A stretch of 36,569 nucleotides of DNA from DATBIO01 sp036556965 (GTDB lineage Bacteria; Acidobacteriota; Vicinamibacteria; Fen-336): contig DATBIO010000004.1 in NCBI GenBank assembly GCA_036556965.1, forward strand, positions 1-36,569. The letters are read 5' to 3'. Positions 9,613 through 17,105 of the stretch are shown one piece after another (within the stretch, counting starts at the first letter, position 1; each line of letters opens with the position of its first letter). The notes under the pieces were generated by a model. The model was not told the origin of the DNA, made no database searches, and saw nothing but the letters and a program-made list of their open reading frames with translations. The translations under genes and the position numbers were made by a program.

Positions 9613-12149
9613 GACACGTATCCCAGCGCCTTGAGCTGCTCCCGCAGCTCGCGATTCTCGCTGCGCGCGGGGACGGCGCCCTTCCAGCGCAGCCGGACGC
9701 GCGGGCCCCCGGGCCCGGGCGCCGCGCACCAGCCCTCGGGGCAGGGTGAGAGCTCGACCTCCACGCGCTGCCCGAGGTCGACGGCGGTCCCGTGGCCCGC
9801 GTGGCCGAGCAGCAGCCGGCCCCCGGGAGACTCGAGCAGCACCGAGGCGCGCCCGTGGGGGGGCACCTCGAGGCGCCACGGGCTCCGCGCCGGACGGGAC
9901 AGCCGCGCCTCCCCGCCCAGGAGGCCGAGGCGCCCCGCTTCCAGCCTCAGGGTGAGGGTCAGCGGCTGCTCCGCCGCCTCCACCGTCAGGACGCGGCTCT
10001 CCGCTTCGGCGAGGACCTGGTCGCGCAAGGCGCGCACGAGCGGCCAGCGGTCGTCGCCCTCGCCGGGCCAGGCCGTGCTGCGCACCACGTCGGGTCCGGC
10101 GATCAGCGGCGGGGGAGCCGCCTCCGCGGGACCGAGCATGAGGCGCACCCCTCGTCCGTCCGCGCGCTCGAGGGCGAAGGCGGGCGCCAGCAGGTCGGTG
10201 CCGCTGAACGCGCACGAGCGCTCCCGCGGGTCTCCGAGGGCGACGGCGTCCAGGGCCGACGACGTGGGCAGTCCCGCGGCGGCGAGGAGGGTCGGGGCCA
10301 CGTCGGCGCCGCAGACCAGGCGCGTCTCGCGGCGCCCCGCGGCCAGCCCTCCGCCCGCCACCAGGAGCGGGACCCGCATGACGCCGGGCAGGGGGCGGCC
10401 GTGCTCGACGAACCCGTCCTCCCCCAGCGCCTCTCCGTGGTCCGAGGTCACCACCACCGTCACCGGCCGCACCGCGGCCAGCGCGGCCAGCCGGTCGAGG
10501 AGGGGGCCCAGGTGCTGGTCGAGATGGGCGATGCCGTCGTCGTAGAGCGGGGCCAGGCAGGGGAAGGTCGGCCGTCCCGCGCCCTTCCGCTGCGGGCGCC
10601 ACTGGAGAGCGGGCCGCAGCCGGGGCGTCGCCGCCAGCGCCTGCGTGCGCACGTCGCACTCCGGCGGCACGGGAAGGTGGCCGCGGCGATGGTACGGGCT
10701 GTGGGCCTCGTAGGTGTGGAAGAAGAGCAGGACCGGCTCGTCCGCGTGCTCGTCCAGCCAGGCCAGCGCCGTCTCCACGCCGGAGGCCACCTCCTGCCTG
10801 CCGTCCGCGCGCGGCCAGTAGCGGTAGCGGTCGAAGCCGCGGGCGAGGCCGCGTGAGGGATGCAGCGCCCCGCCGCCGGTGACGGCGAGGGTGCGGAAGC
10901 CCGCGCTCCGCATCCTCTCCTGGACCAGGGCCAGGTCCGCCGGCACCGTCCAGTCGTTGGCGGCCACCCCGTGCCGCGCCACCGACAGGCCGCTGAGCAT
11001 CGAGGTGTGCGAGGGGAGGGTGGAGCCCGCGGGGGCGACCACGCGCTCGAACAGCGTGGCGTGCCGCGCGGCCCAGGCGTCGAGGCGGACCGAGGTGGGC
11101 GCGCCATGGCCGTAGGCGGAGAGGCGGTCCGCCCTCACCGTGTCCAGCGACAGCAGCGCCACCAGGGGCGCGGCCCCTCGCCCGCGCACGGCCACGCGGG
11201 GCTCGGAGACGGCGAGCAGCGTCCCCGCGGGAGCCGCCGCGGCCGGGGTCTCGAAGCGCAGCGCCACGCGGTGGCTGAGCCAGCGCGGGGCGATGGGGAC
11301 GCTGACCTGCCGCCAGCCCTGGGCGGCCGTCGCCGGCGCCTCGTAGAGGAGCGACGGCTTGCGCAGGGTACGCACGAGCCAGACGCGGAGCCCCGGCGCC
11401 GGCTGGTTGACGCCGGTGATCGGAACCGGCGCCAGGGCGAAGCGCAGCGTGCCCGCGGCAGGGACCTCGAGCGACCGCTCCAGGGTCTGCCCCTCGCGCA
11501 GGAGGAAGGCGGTGCGCAGCTCGGCGTCGTGCTCCACCACCACGGGGCGGCCGACCACGTCCGCCGTCCGTGCCGCGGCCGGCGCGCAGGCGCGGAGCGC
11601 CACTCCCTCGACGGCCACGGGGGCCGACCAGTTGGCGACGGGATCGAGGCGCAGCCGTGCCACCCGTCCCGCCCAGGCGGGGCTGGCGGAGACGTCGAAG
11701 GTCAGCACCGTCTGGCCGCGGTCGTAGCGGGCGGTCGGGCGCGCCGAGCGCTCCTCGTCGAAGGAGCCGTCCGGCCCGGCCCAGAACAGCTGGCCGGTGG
11801 CCGGCACGTAGCCGCGCGCCTCCACCACCACCTCGCACACGTCGCCGGCGGCCACGTCCACGTCGCGCACCATGTACGGGTCGTCGGAGGTGGCGGCCAG
11901 CACCACGGCCCCCCGTCCCGGCCTCACCGACACGCTGGAGAGCGTCCAGCGCTTCCGCTCCTCGTCCTCGGCGAGGGGAAACCGCACCAGGGGGCGGCTC
12001 TCCCGCAGGAGGGTGGGATCCACCACCGTGACCACGGGCTCCGGCAGCCAGCGCTGCCCCGGACCGGCGTGGGGAGGGGCGCCCCGCTGCGGGCACGCGG
12101 CGCCGAGGGCGGCGAGGAGCGCGCCCGCGGCCAGGCGGTCGCGGGGCAC
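9609..12149 (-). CDS. Alkaline-phosphatase-superfamily (sulfatase-fold) enzyme with two N-terminal beta domains, paralogue 2
   Basis: The protein has 846 residues. The GTG at 12149 was chosen because it opens a signal peptide (VPRDRLAAGALLAALGAAC); Cys19 could be lipidated although Gly at -3 is unusual. The domain order copies paralogue 1: a beta domain with SDDPYMVRDVDVAAGDVC and LFWAGPDG, a second beta domain at about residues 200-325, then the catalytic domain from about 328 with LLSLDTVRAD (Asp336), FFHTYEAHSPYH and TSDHGEALGE. The nucleophile motif is GSTLPSH with Thr377 instead of Cys or Ser. It has an extra C-terminal beta-rich region (about residues 710-820, with segments like LTLTLRLEAGRLGLLGG) that paralogue 1 lacks, and ends LKALGYVS. 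The start lies eight bases after the PhyH stop, and the stop overlaps the start of paralogue 1. Probably exported; substrate unknown. Confidence 0.82.
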   Translation of the reverse strand: MPRDRLAAGALLAALGAACPQRGAPPHAGPGQRWLPEPVVTVVDPTLLRESRPLVRFPLAEDEERKRWTLSSVSVRPGRGAVVLAATSDDPYMVRDVDVAAGDVCEVVVEARGYVPATGQLFWAGPDGSFDEERSARPTARYDRGQTVLTFDVSASPAWAGRVARLRLDPVANWSAPVAVEGVALRACAPAAARTADVVGRPVVVEHDAELRTAFLLREGQTLERSLEVPAAGTLRFALAPVPITGVNQPAPGLRVWLVRTLRKPSLLYEAPATAAQGWRQVSVPIAPRWLSHRVALRFETPAAAAPAGTLLAVSEPRVAVRGRGAAPLVALLSLDTVRADRLSAYGHGAPTSVRLDAWAARHATLFERVVAPAGSTLPSHTSMLSGLSVARHGVAANDWTVPADLALVQERMRSAGFRTLAVTGGGALHPSRGLARGFDRYRYWPRADGRQEVASGVETALAWLDEHADEPVLLFFHTYEAHSPYHRRGHLPVPPECDVRTQALAATPRLRPALQWRPQRKGAGRPTFPCLAPLYDDGIAHLDQHLGPLLDRLAALAAVRPVTVVVTSDHGEALGEDGFVEHGRPLPGVMRVPLLVAGGGLAAGRRETRLVCGADVAPTLLAAAGLPTSSALDAVALGDPRERSCAFSGTDLLAPAFALERADGRGVRLMLGPAEAAPPPLIAGPDVVRSTAWPGEGDDRWPLVRALRDQVLAEAESRVLTVEAAEQPLTLTLRLEAGRLGLLGGEARLSRPARSPWRLEVPPHGRASVLLESPGGRLLLGHAGHGTAVDLGQRVEVELSPCPEGWCAAPGPGGPRVRLRWKGAVPARSENRELREQLKALGYVS

Positions 12150-12157
12150 CCTCGCCC

Positions 12158-12976
12158 TCAAGTATCGAGCCGGGGGATGAACTCGGGGTCGCGCCAGACG
12201 ATCTGCGTGCCGCGGGTGAGGACCGGCGTGTAGTAGCGGCACCCGTTGAAGAAGTAGTGCGTGACCTGGCTGTGGCGGGTCAGGCGGGGGTCGTTCCGCG
12301 CGCTGCCGCCGTGGAGCAGGTTGGCCGCCCACACCAGCGCCTGCCCCTTGCCCAGCGGCACCGTGATCGGCTGCAGCCCTTCCTGCTCGATGAGCCGCCG
12401 CATGAAGGCCTCGAAGGTCGGGTAGTGGCGCGCCTGGTACTCGTCCAGCGGCTCCTCGGCCTCGGCCACCACGCCGCTGTCCGCCAGCGAGAACTCGGGC
12501 AGGCGGTGGCTGCCCGGGTAGATGGCGAGCGGCCCGCTGTCCGGATGGACGTCCTCCAGCGCCACCCAGACGCCGCACATGAAGCCGGGCGGGGCGGAGT
12601 TGAAGTGGACGGTGTCGGAGTGGGCCGGCTGCTCGGTGCCGACCGGGAAGTTCAGGGTCTGGAAGGGGAGGGGCTCGCGGCCGTAGAGCTGGCGGAGCTG
12701 CGCGAGCACGGCCGGCCAGGTGGCCAGCCGCTGCACGCGGCGGCACGACTTCCAGGCGTCCTGCACGCGCGTGGCGCCCTGGACCCCGTCCGGGGACGGA
12801 GGATCGGGGTAGAGGCCGGCCAGGTCCTCCCGTATGCCGTCCAGGAGGGCGTCGGGGGCGCCGGTGTCGAAGACGAGCCAGCCCTCCTCGGCGAACTGGC
12901 GCACGCGCGCGTCTTCCAGGCCGAAGGCCGGGGGCGGCGTCTCGCGCGCACGGCGCCGCGGCCAGAACCCCACCAC
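12158..12976 (-). CDS. Phytanoyl-CoA dioxygenase (PhyH) family Fe(II)/2-oxoglutarate oxygenase
   Basis: The protein is 272 residues from GTG 12976, or 278 from an in-frame GTG at 12994. I prefer 12976 because TAGCAT, a -10-like hexamer, lies eight bases upstream of it and would be inside the longer version. The double-stranded beta-helix iron site is visible: His-x-Asp in AHSDTVHF, and a distal His in NLLHGGSARNDP, followed by Arg residues suited to bind 2-oxoglutarate (RLTRHSQVTHYFF). PhyH relatives in bacteria hydroxylate small molecules, lipids or sugars. Being first in an operon with two exported AP-superfamily enzymes, inside a glycan cluster, suggests it acts on a precursor of the surface polymer or its substituent. 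There is no signal peptide, so it works in the cytoplasm. Confidence 0.82.
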   Translation of the reverse strand: MVGFWPRRRARETPPPAFGLEDARVRQFAEEGWLVFDTGAPDALLDGIREDLAGLYPDPPSPDGVQGATRVQDAWKSCRRVQRLATWPAVLAQLRQLYGREPLPFQTLNFPVGTEQPAHSDTVHFNSAPPGFMCGVWVALEDVHPDSGPLAIYPGSHRLPEFSLADSGVVAEAEEPLDEYQARHYPTFEAFMRRLIEQEGLQPITVPLGKGQALVWAANLLHGGSARNDPRLTRHSQVTHYFFNGCRYYTPVLTRGTQIVWRDPEFIPRLDT

Positions 12977-12984
12977 GGCGCGCG

Positions 12985-12990
12985 ATGCTA
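12985..12990 (-). promoter_or_regulatory. -10-like hexamer TAGCAT before the PhyH gene
   Basis: On the minus strand TAGCAT lies eight bases before the preferred GTG start at 12976. It supports the shorter start and a very short leader. Confidence 0.4.
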
Positions 12991-13027
12991 GCACAGCCGC
13001 TCCGGCCCGCCGGACGCACGGGATCGG

Positions 13028-13057
13028 TTGACGGCGCCGCGCGCCGCCGGTTAGGTT
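13028..13057 (+). promoter_or_regulatory. Promoter of the glycosyltransferase-wzm-wzt operon
   Basis: TTGACG at 13028-13033 (one mismatch to the sigma-70 -35 consensus) and TAGGTT at 13052-13057 (-10-like) are separated by 18 bases. This is the best two-box promoter in the window. It would start transcription near 13064, just before a GTG codon at 13067. Confidence 0.5.
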
Positions 13058-13066
13058 CTGGCCCGC

Positions 13067-13108
13067 GTGGACAGGGCCTGCGGCGGGGCGGTGGGATCGA
13101 GGCGTTGA
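13067..13108 (+). CDS. Possible 13-codon leader peptide coupled to the glycosyltransferase
   Basis: A short frame opens with GTG about ten bases downstream of the TAGGTT hexamer and encodes VDRACGGAVGSRR. Its TGA stop overlaps the TTG start of the glycosyltransferase as TTGA. This is the same stop/start coupling used elsewhere in the window, so it could be translated from a leaderless transcript and pass ribosomes on. Its small size gives no statistical support by itself. Confidence 0.25.
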   Translation: MDRACGGAVGSRR

Positions 13109-15519
13109 CGGAGCCCGATCCGACCGCTCTCGTGCGCCGGCTCGAGGAAGCGGTGCGCGACCGCACGGCGGAAGTGGCTCGCCTCGAGCAGCGCGTGGAC
13201 GAGCTGCTCCTGGACCTGGAGCACCGGGACCAGATGCTCGGGGAGGTCCTGTCCAGCCGCGGCTGGAGGCTGCTCAACCGCTTCCGCGATGCGCGGGAAG
13301 GCGCGCGCCGGGCCCTCGCCCGGCTGCGCGGCGTCCGCCTCCCGCGCACGAGGGGGACGCCGAGCGAGTACGAGGCCTGGCTGGGGCAGTGCCGCTCCTT
13401 CCTCCCGCCCCCCGCGCACGCGACGGAGATGGCGGCCCGCTTCGCCCATCGGCCCCTGGTGAGCGTGGTGATGGCGGTGTCGGGAGGACGCCGGGCGCTC
13501 CTGGCGCGGGCTCTCGCGTCCGTCCAGGGGCAGCTCTATCCCGACTGGGAGCTGGTGGTGGCATCGGCGCCCGGTCTCCGACGCGGGCACCGCCGGCTGC
13601 TGGAGGCGGCGGCGCGGGACGATTCGCGCGTGCGCCTCCTCCACGGCGCCGCCTCGCCGCCCGGCGCGCTGCGGGCGGCGGCCGTGGGCGCCGCGCGAGG
13701 CGACTACGTGGCCTTCCTGGGCGCGGAGGACGTGCTCGCCCTGGAGGCGCTCTTCGAGGCCGTGGCCGCGCTGCAGGAGGAGCCGGCCGACCTCGTCTAT
13801 ACCGACGAGGACCGCATCGACGCCTCCGGGCGCCACCACGCCCCCGTCCTGAAGCCGGACTGGTCACCCGAGCTCCTCCTGTCCTGGACGCGTTACCCCG
13901 GCCGCCTGGCCCTCTTCCGCGCCCGTCTCCTCCGCGCGGCGGAGGCGGGGCCGTGGCGGACGGTGGAGGCGGCCGACTACGCGCGGGCCCTGGCCGCGGG
14001 CGAGTGCGAGCCGCGCGTCACCCACGTGGCGCGCGTGCTCTACCACCGCGGCGCGCGCGGGGGACGCCGCGCGGGAGGCGAATGCCGCCGTGCCCTCGAA
14101 GAGGCGGTGGCGCGCCGGGGCATCGCCGGCCGCGTGGAGGCCACCGCCGCTCCCGGGATCCTGCGCGTCCGGCGCGCGCTGGCCGCCCGGCCGCTGGTCA
14201 GCATCCTCATCCCGACACGCGACAAGGGAGGGCTGCTCGCGCGCTGCCTGCGCAGCCTGGAGGCCTCCACCTATCCGAGCCGGGAGGTGGTGCTGATCGA
14301 CCACGAGACCACGGAAGCGGCGGCGCGACGCGTGCTCGACGGCTGTGGGCACCGCGTGCTGCCCTTCGCGGGCGCGTTCAACTTCTCCGCCATGGTCAAC
14401 CGCGGGGCCGCGGCCGCCCGCGGGGAGTACCTCGTCCTCCTCAACAACGACACCGAGGTGCGGACGCCCCACTGGCTGGAGGCCCTCCTCGAGCAGGGCG
14501 AGCGTCCGGGCGTGGGGGCGGTCGGGGCGCGTCTCCTCTACCCGGACGGCCGCATCCAGCACGCCGGGATACTGGTCGGCCTGAACGGCGTGGCGGGCAC
14601 GGCCCACCGCACGCTGCGCGGCTCCGGGCACCTGGGCCTGGCGGAGGCCATCCAGGAGTGCAGCGCGGTCACCGCCGCCTGCATGCTCGTGCGCCGGTCC
14701 GTCTTCGAGGCGGCGGGCGGCTTCGAGGAGGGGCTGGCCGTCGCCTACAACGACGTGGACTTCTGCCTGCGGCTGCGCGCCGCCGGCCACCGCGTCCTCT
14801 ACACCCCGTGCGCCACCCTCGTGCACCACGAGTCCGCCACCCGCCCGCCCCGCGACGACCCGCGCGAGCGGCGCTTCATGCGCGAGCGCTGGGGCGGGGC
14901 CCTGGAGCGGGACCCCTTCTACAACGCCAACTTCTCGCCCACCACGGAGGGTTTCCGCCTCGGTCCCCCGCGCGGCGCGTGGACCGCGCGCGACACGACC
15001 CAGCCCGACGCCAGCGCGGCGGTGGGGGAGCTGACGGCGCGGCGCTCGGCGGGCCAGACCTTCGTGTGCCGGGCGGGCGGGCTCACCGCCATCTCCGTGG
15101 TCTTCGGGACCTACCGCCGGGCCAACGCGGGACGGCTCGTCTTCACCCTGCGCGCGGGCGGGCCCGGCGGCGAGGAGCTGGTGCGCCAGCCCTTCGAGGC
15201 CGCGCGCCTGCGCGACAACGAGCCGCACACGTTCTGGTTCGCGCCGCTCCCGGACTCCGCGGGACGGCGCTATCACTTCTCCGTCGCCTCGCTGGACGGC
15301 CGCCCCGGGAACGCGGTCACGGTGTGGTGCGGCTCCGCCGCGCGCTGGGTCGGGCAGAGGTACGCCGACGGCCAGGAGGCCCGCGGCGCCCTCGCCTTCA
15401 CCTCCTGGGTGTCGCGGTGGGAGAGGGAAGGGTCGGCGGAGCCCGCGGTGCCCGCCTCCGCCGGCACCCCGGCGGGGCCTCCGCTCCCGCCGCGGCCCAC
15501 GAGGGCGGATGCGCGCTGA
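13105..15519 (+). CDS. Long two-domain GT2 glycosyltransferase with coiled-coil N-terminus and C-terminal beta domain
   Basis: The protein has 804 residues from TTG 13105. That start was chosen because GGGATCGAGG precedes it and it follows the promoter; an in-frame ATG at 12985 would overlap the divergent PhyH gene and lies upstream of the promoter. Residues 8-45 form a heptad-rich coiled coil, then SRGWRLLNRFR. The first GT2 domain (about 117-320) starts LVSVVMAVSGG and has YTDEDRID and KPDWSPELLL, but the usual DHDD metal motif reads GAED, so it is probably weak or inactive. The second GT2 domain (about 363-600) has LVSILIPTRDKGG, FNFSAMVNRGA and LLNNDTEV and looks intact. Residues about 635-760 form a beta-sandwich-like domain. 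It overlaps wzm by 11 bases. The likely role is adding one or more sugars to the polymer exported by Wzm/Wzt at the cytoplasmic face. Confidence 0.85.
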   Translation: MTEPDPTALVRRLEEAVRDRTAEVARLEQRVDELLLDLEHRDQMLGEVLSSRGWRLLNRFRDAREGARRALARLRGVRLPRTRGTPSEYEAWLGQCRSFLPPPAHATEMAARFAHRPLVSVVMAVSGGRRALLARALASVQGQLYPDWELVVASAPGLRRGHRRLLEAAARDDSRVRLLHGAASPPGALRAAAVGAARGDYVAFLGAEDVLALEALFEAVAALQEEPADLVYTDEDRIDASGRHHAPVLKPDWSPELLLSWTRYPGRLALFRARLLRAAEAGPWRTVEAADYARALAAGECEPRVTHVARVLYHRGARGGRRAGGECRRALEEAVARRGIAGRVEATAAPGILRVRRALAARPLVSILIPTRDKGGLLARCLRSLEASTYPSREVVLIDHETTEAAARRVLDGCGHRVLPFAGAFNFSAMVNRGAAAARGEYLVLLNNDTEVRTPHWLEALLEQGERPGVGAVGARLLYPDGRIQHAGILVGLNGVAGTAHRTLRGSGHLGLAEAIQECSAVTAACMLVRRSVFEAAGGFEEGLAVAYNDVDFCLRLRAAGHRVLYTPCATLVHHESATRPPRDDPRERRFMRERWGGALERDPFYNANFSPTTEGFRLGPPRGAWTARDTTQPDASAAVGELTARRSAGQTFVCRAGGLTAISVVFGTYRRANAGRLVFTLRAGGPGGEELVRQPFEAARLRDNEPHTFWFAPLPDSAGRRYHFSVASLDGRPGNAVTVWCGSAARWVGQRYADGQEARGALAFTSWVSRWEREGSAEPAVPASAGTPAGPPLPPRPTRADAR

Positions 15520-16321
15520 GGGCGGCCCGCGCGCGTCGCTGGCCAGCCTCTGGCGCCACCGCGAGCTGATCTACCTGTTCGCCGTGCGCGAGGTGTCGCG
15601 CCGGTACCGTGGCTCCTTCCTCGGCTTCGCCTGGTCGCTCATCACGCCCCTGATCCTTCTCGGCATCTACATGGTGGTGTTCGGCTACGTGTTCGGCGCG
15701 CGCTGGGGCGCGGGCGGGCCCCGGGGAATGCAGGCGCCCCTGGCCCTCTTCTGCGGGCTCGTGGTCTACAACGTCTTCGCGGAGACGGCGGTCCGCGCCC
15801 CCGAGCTGCTGGTCTCCCGCGCCGCCCTCGTGAAGCGCGTGCCCTTCCCGCTCGAGATCCTGCCCGTGGCCAGCGTGGCCAGCGCCACCGCCCACGGGCT
15901 GTTCAGCCTCCTCGTGCTGGCCGTGGTGCTGGCCGTCCTCGGGCACCTGCACTGGAGCGCGCTCCTGGCGGTGGTGGTCGCCATCCCCCTGGCCATCCTG
16001 TGCCTGGCGGCGTCCTGGTTCCTGGCCGCGGCGGGGGTGTTCGTGCGGGACCTGGGCCACGCCGTCGGCCTCACCGTCACCGCCCTCCTCTTCCTCAGCC
16101 CCGTGCTCTACCCGCTGTCGGCGCTGCCGGACGCCCTGCGTCCCTGGTACTGGCTGAACCCGCTCACCTTCATCGTGGAGGACATGCGCGCGGTGCTGCT
16201 CGCGGGCCAGCCGCCGGCCTGGGGCCGCCTGGCCGCAGGGGCGGGGGCCACCCTCGTCCTCGCCCTCCTGGCCTGGCTCGTGTTCGCGCGCGGCCGGCGG
16301 AGCTTCGCCGATGCCGTCTGA
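15509..16321 (+). CDS. wzm: ABC-2 type polysaccharide export permease (Wzm-like)
   Basis: The protein has 270 residues and about six membrane helices. The N-terminal cytoplasmic helix with LIYLFAVREVSRRYRGSFLGF is the typical amphipathic gate region of O-antigen, capsule and teichoic-acid exporters, and VLYPLSALPDALRPWYWLNPLT before the last helices is a family hallmark (LNP motif). The ATG at 15509 overlaps the end of the glycosyltransferase by 11 bases, and the stop overlaps wzt by 11 bases, so all three are translated together. It should form the channel half of a Wzm2-Wzt2 exporter that moves a polyprenyl-linked polysaccharide across the inner membrane. Which polymer (O-antigen, capsule or other) cannot be read from the sequence. 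Confidence 0.9.
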   Translation: MRAEGGPRASLASLWRHRELIYLFAVREVSRRYRGSFLGFAWSLITPLILLGIYMVVFGYVFGARWGAGGPRGMQAPLALFCGLVVYNVFAETAVRAPELLVSRAALVKRVPFPLEILPVASVASATAHGLFSLLVLAVVLAVLGHLHWSALLAVVVAIPLAILCLAASWFLAAAGVFVRDLGHAVGLTVTALLFLSPVLYPLSALPDALRPWYWLNPLTFIVEDMRAVLLAGQPPAWGRLAAGAGATLVLALLAWLVFARGRRSFADAV

Positions 16322-17105
16322 GGGCGCCTGCACCGTCGAGGCGCAGGGGCTGGGGAAGTGCTATCGCCTCCAGCGCCGCAGCGTACGCGAGCTGGTGATC
16401 CGGCGCGGACCTCCCCGGCACCACTGGGCCCTCCGCGACGTCACCCTGCGCGCGCAGCAGGGCGAGATCGTGGCCCTGCTGGGGCCGAACGGCGCGGGCA
16501 AGTCCACCCTGCTCCAGATCCTCGCGGGGACGCTCGCCCCCACCACCGGCTCCGCGCGCGTGCACGGGCGGCTGGCCGCCGTCCTGGAGCTCGGCAGCGG
16601 CTTCGAGCCCGAGTTCACGGGCCGGGAGAACGTGTTCGTGAGCGGCGCCATCCTGGGCCTGGGCCGCCGCGAGGTCGCGCGGCGCATGGACGACATCGTG
16701 GCCTTCGCCGAGGTGGGGGCGTTCCTGGACCAGCCCCTGCGCACGTTCTCCGCGGGCATGGCCATGCGCCTGGCCTTCGCCGTGCAGGCCCTCCTGCCCA
16801 AGGACGTGCTCATCGTGGACGAGGCCCTGGCCGTGGGCGACGAGGGGTTCCGCCGGCGCTGCCTCGACTCGCTCCTCGCCTTCCGGCGGCAGGGCGGCAC
16901 CACCGTGGTGGCCACCCACGACCTGGGCCTGGTGCGCGAGCTGTGCGACCGTGCCCTCCTCCTGGCGGAGGGCACGCTGCGCGCCGAAGGCCGGCCGGAG
17001 ACGGTGCTCTCCCTCTACCATCGCCTCATCGACGAGCGGGCGGCTCCGCGCACGCCGGAGCCGGCGGGGGACGTGCGGTCTCTCCCCGCCGGCTACTCCA
17101 CGTAG
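16311..17105 (+). CDS. wzt: ABC transporter ATPase for polysaccharide export (Wzt-like, short form)
   Basis: The protein has 264 residues. Walker A is GPNGAGKST (58-66), the signature motif is TFSAGMAMRL (145-154), Walker B is VLIVDE (166-171) and the H-loop His is at 203 (ATHD). LELGSGFEPEFTGRENV between Walker A and the signature is characteristic of Wzt/TagH/KpsT ATPases. It stops soon after the nucleotide-binding domain, so it lacks the extra C-terminal carbohydrate-binding domain of long Wzt proteins such as E. coli O9a; export is therefore not expected to depend on recognising a chain-terminating cap. It pairs with the upstream permease. Its 3' end overlaps the convergent AP-superfamily gene by 13 bases. 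Confidence 0.92.
   Translation: MPSEGACTVEAQGLGKCYRLQRRSVRELVIRRGPPRHHWALRDVTLRAQQGEIVALLGPNGAGKSTLLQILAGTLAPTTGSARVHGRLAAVLELGSGFEPEFTGRENVFVSGAILGLGRREVARRMDDIVAFAEVGAFLDQPLRTFSAGMAMRLAFAVQALLPKDVLIVDEALAVGDEGFRRRCLDSLLAFRRQGGTTVVATHDLGLVRELCDRALLLAEGTLRAEGRPETVLSLYHRLIDERAAPRTPEPAGDVRSLPAGYST

Noticed and set aside
7804..10545. Long plus-strand open frame of 913 codons opposite the AP-superfamily genes
   Set aside because: It is the antisense of two clear enzymes and its translation is repetitive Arg/Gly/Ala/His with no fold. Long antisense frames are expected where third codon positions are nearly all G or C.
12985..13104. ATG at 12985 as start of the long glycosyltransferase
   Set aside because: It would overlap the start of the divergent PhyH gene and lie upstream of the best promoter; the added 40 residues are low-complexity Arg/Gly.
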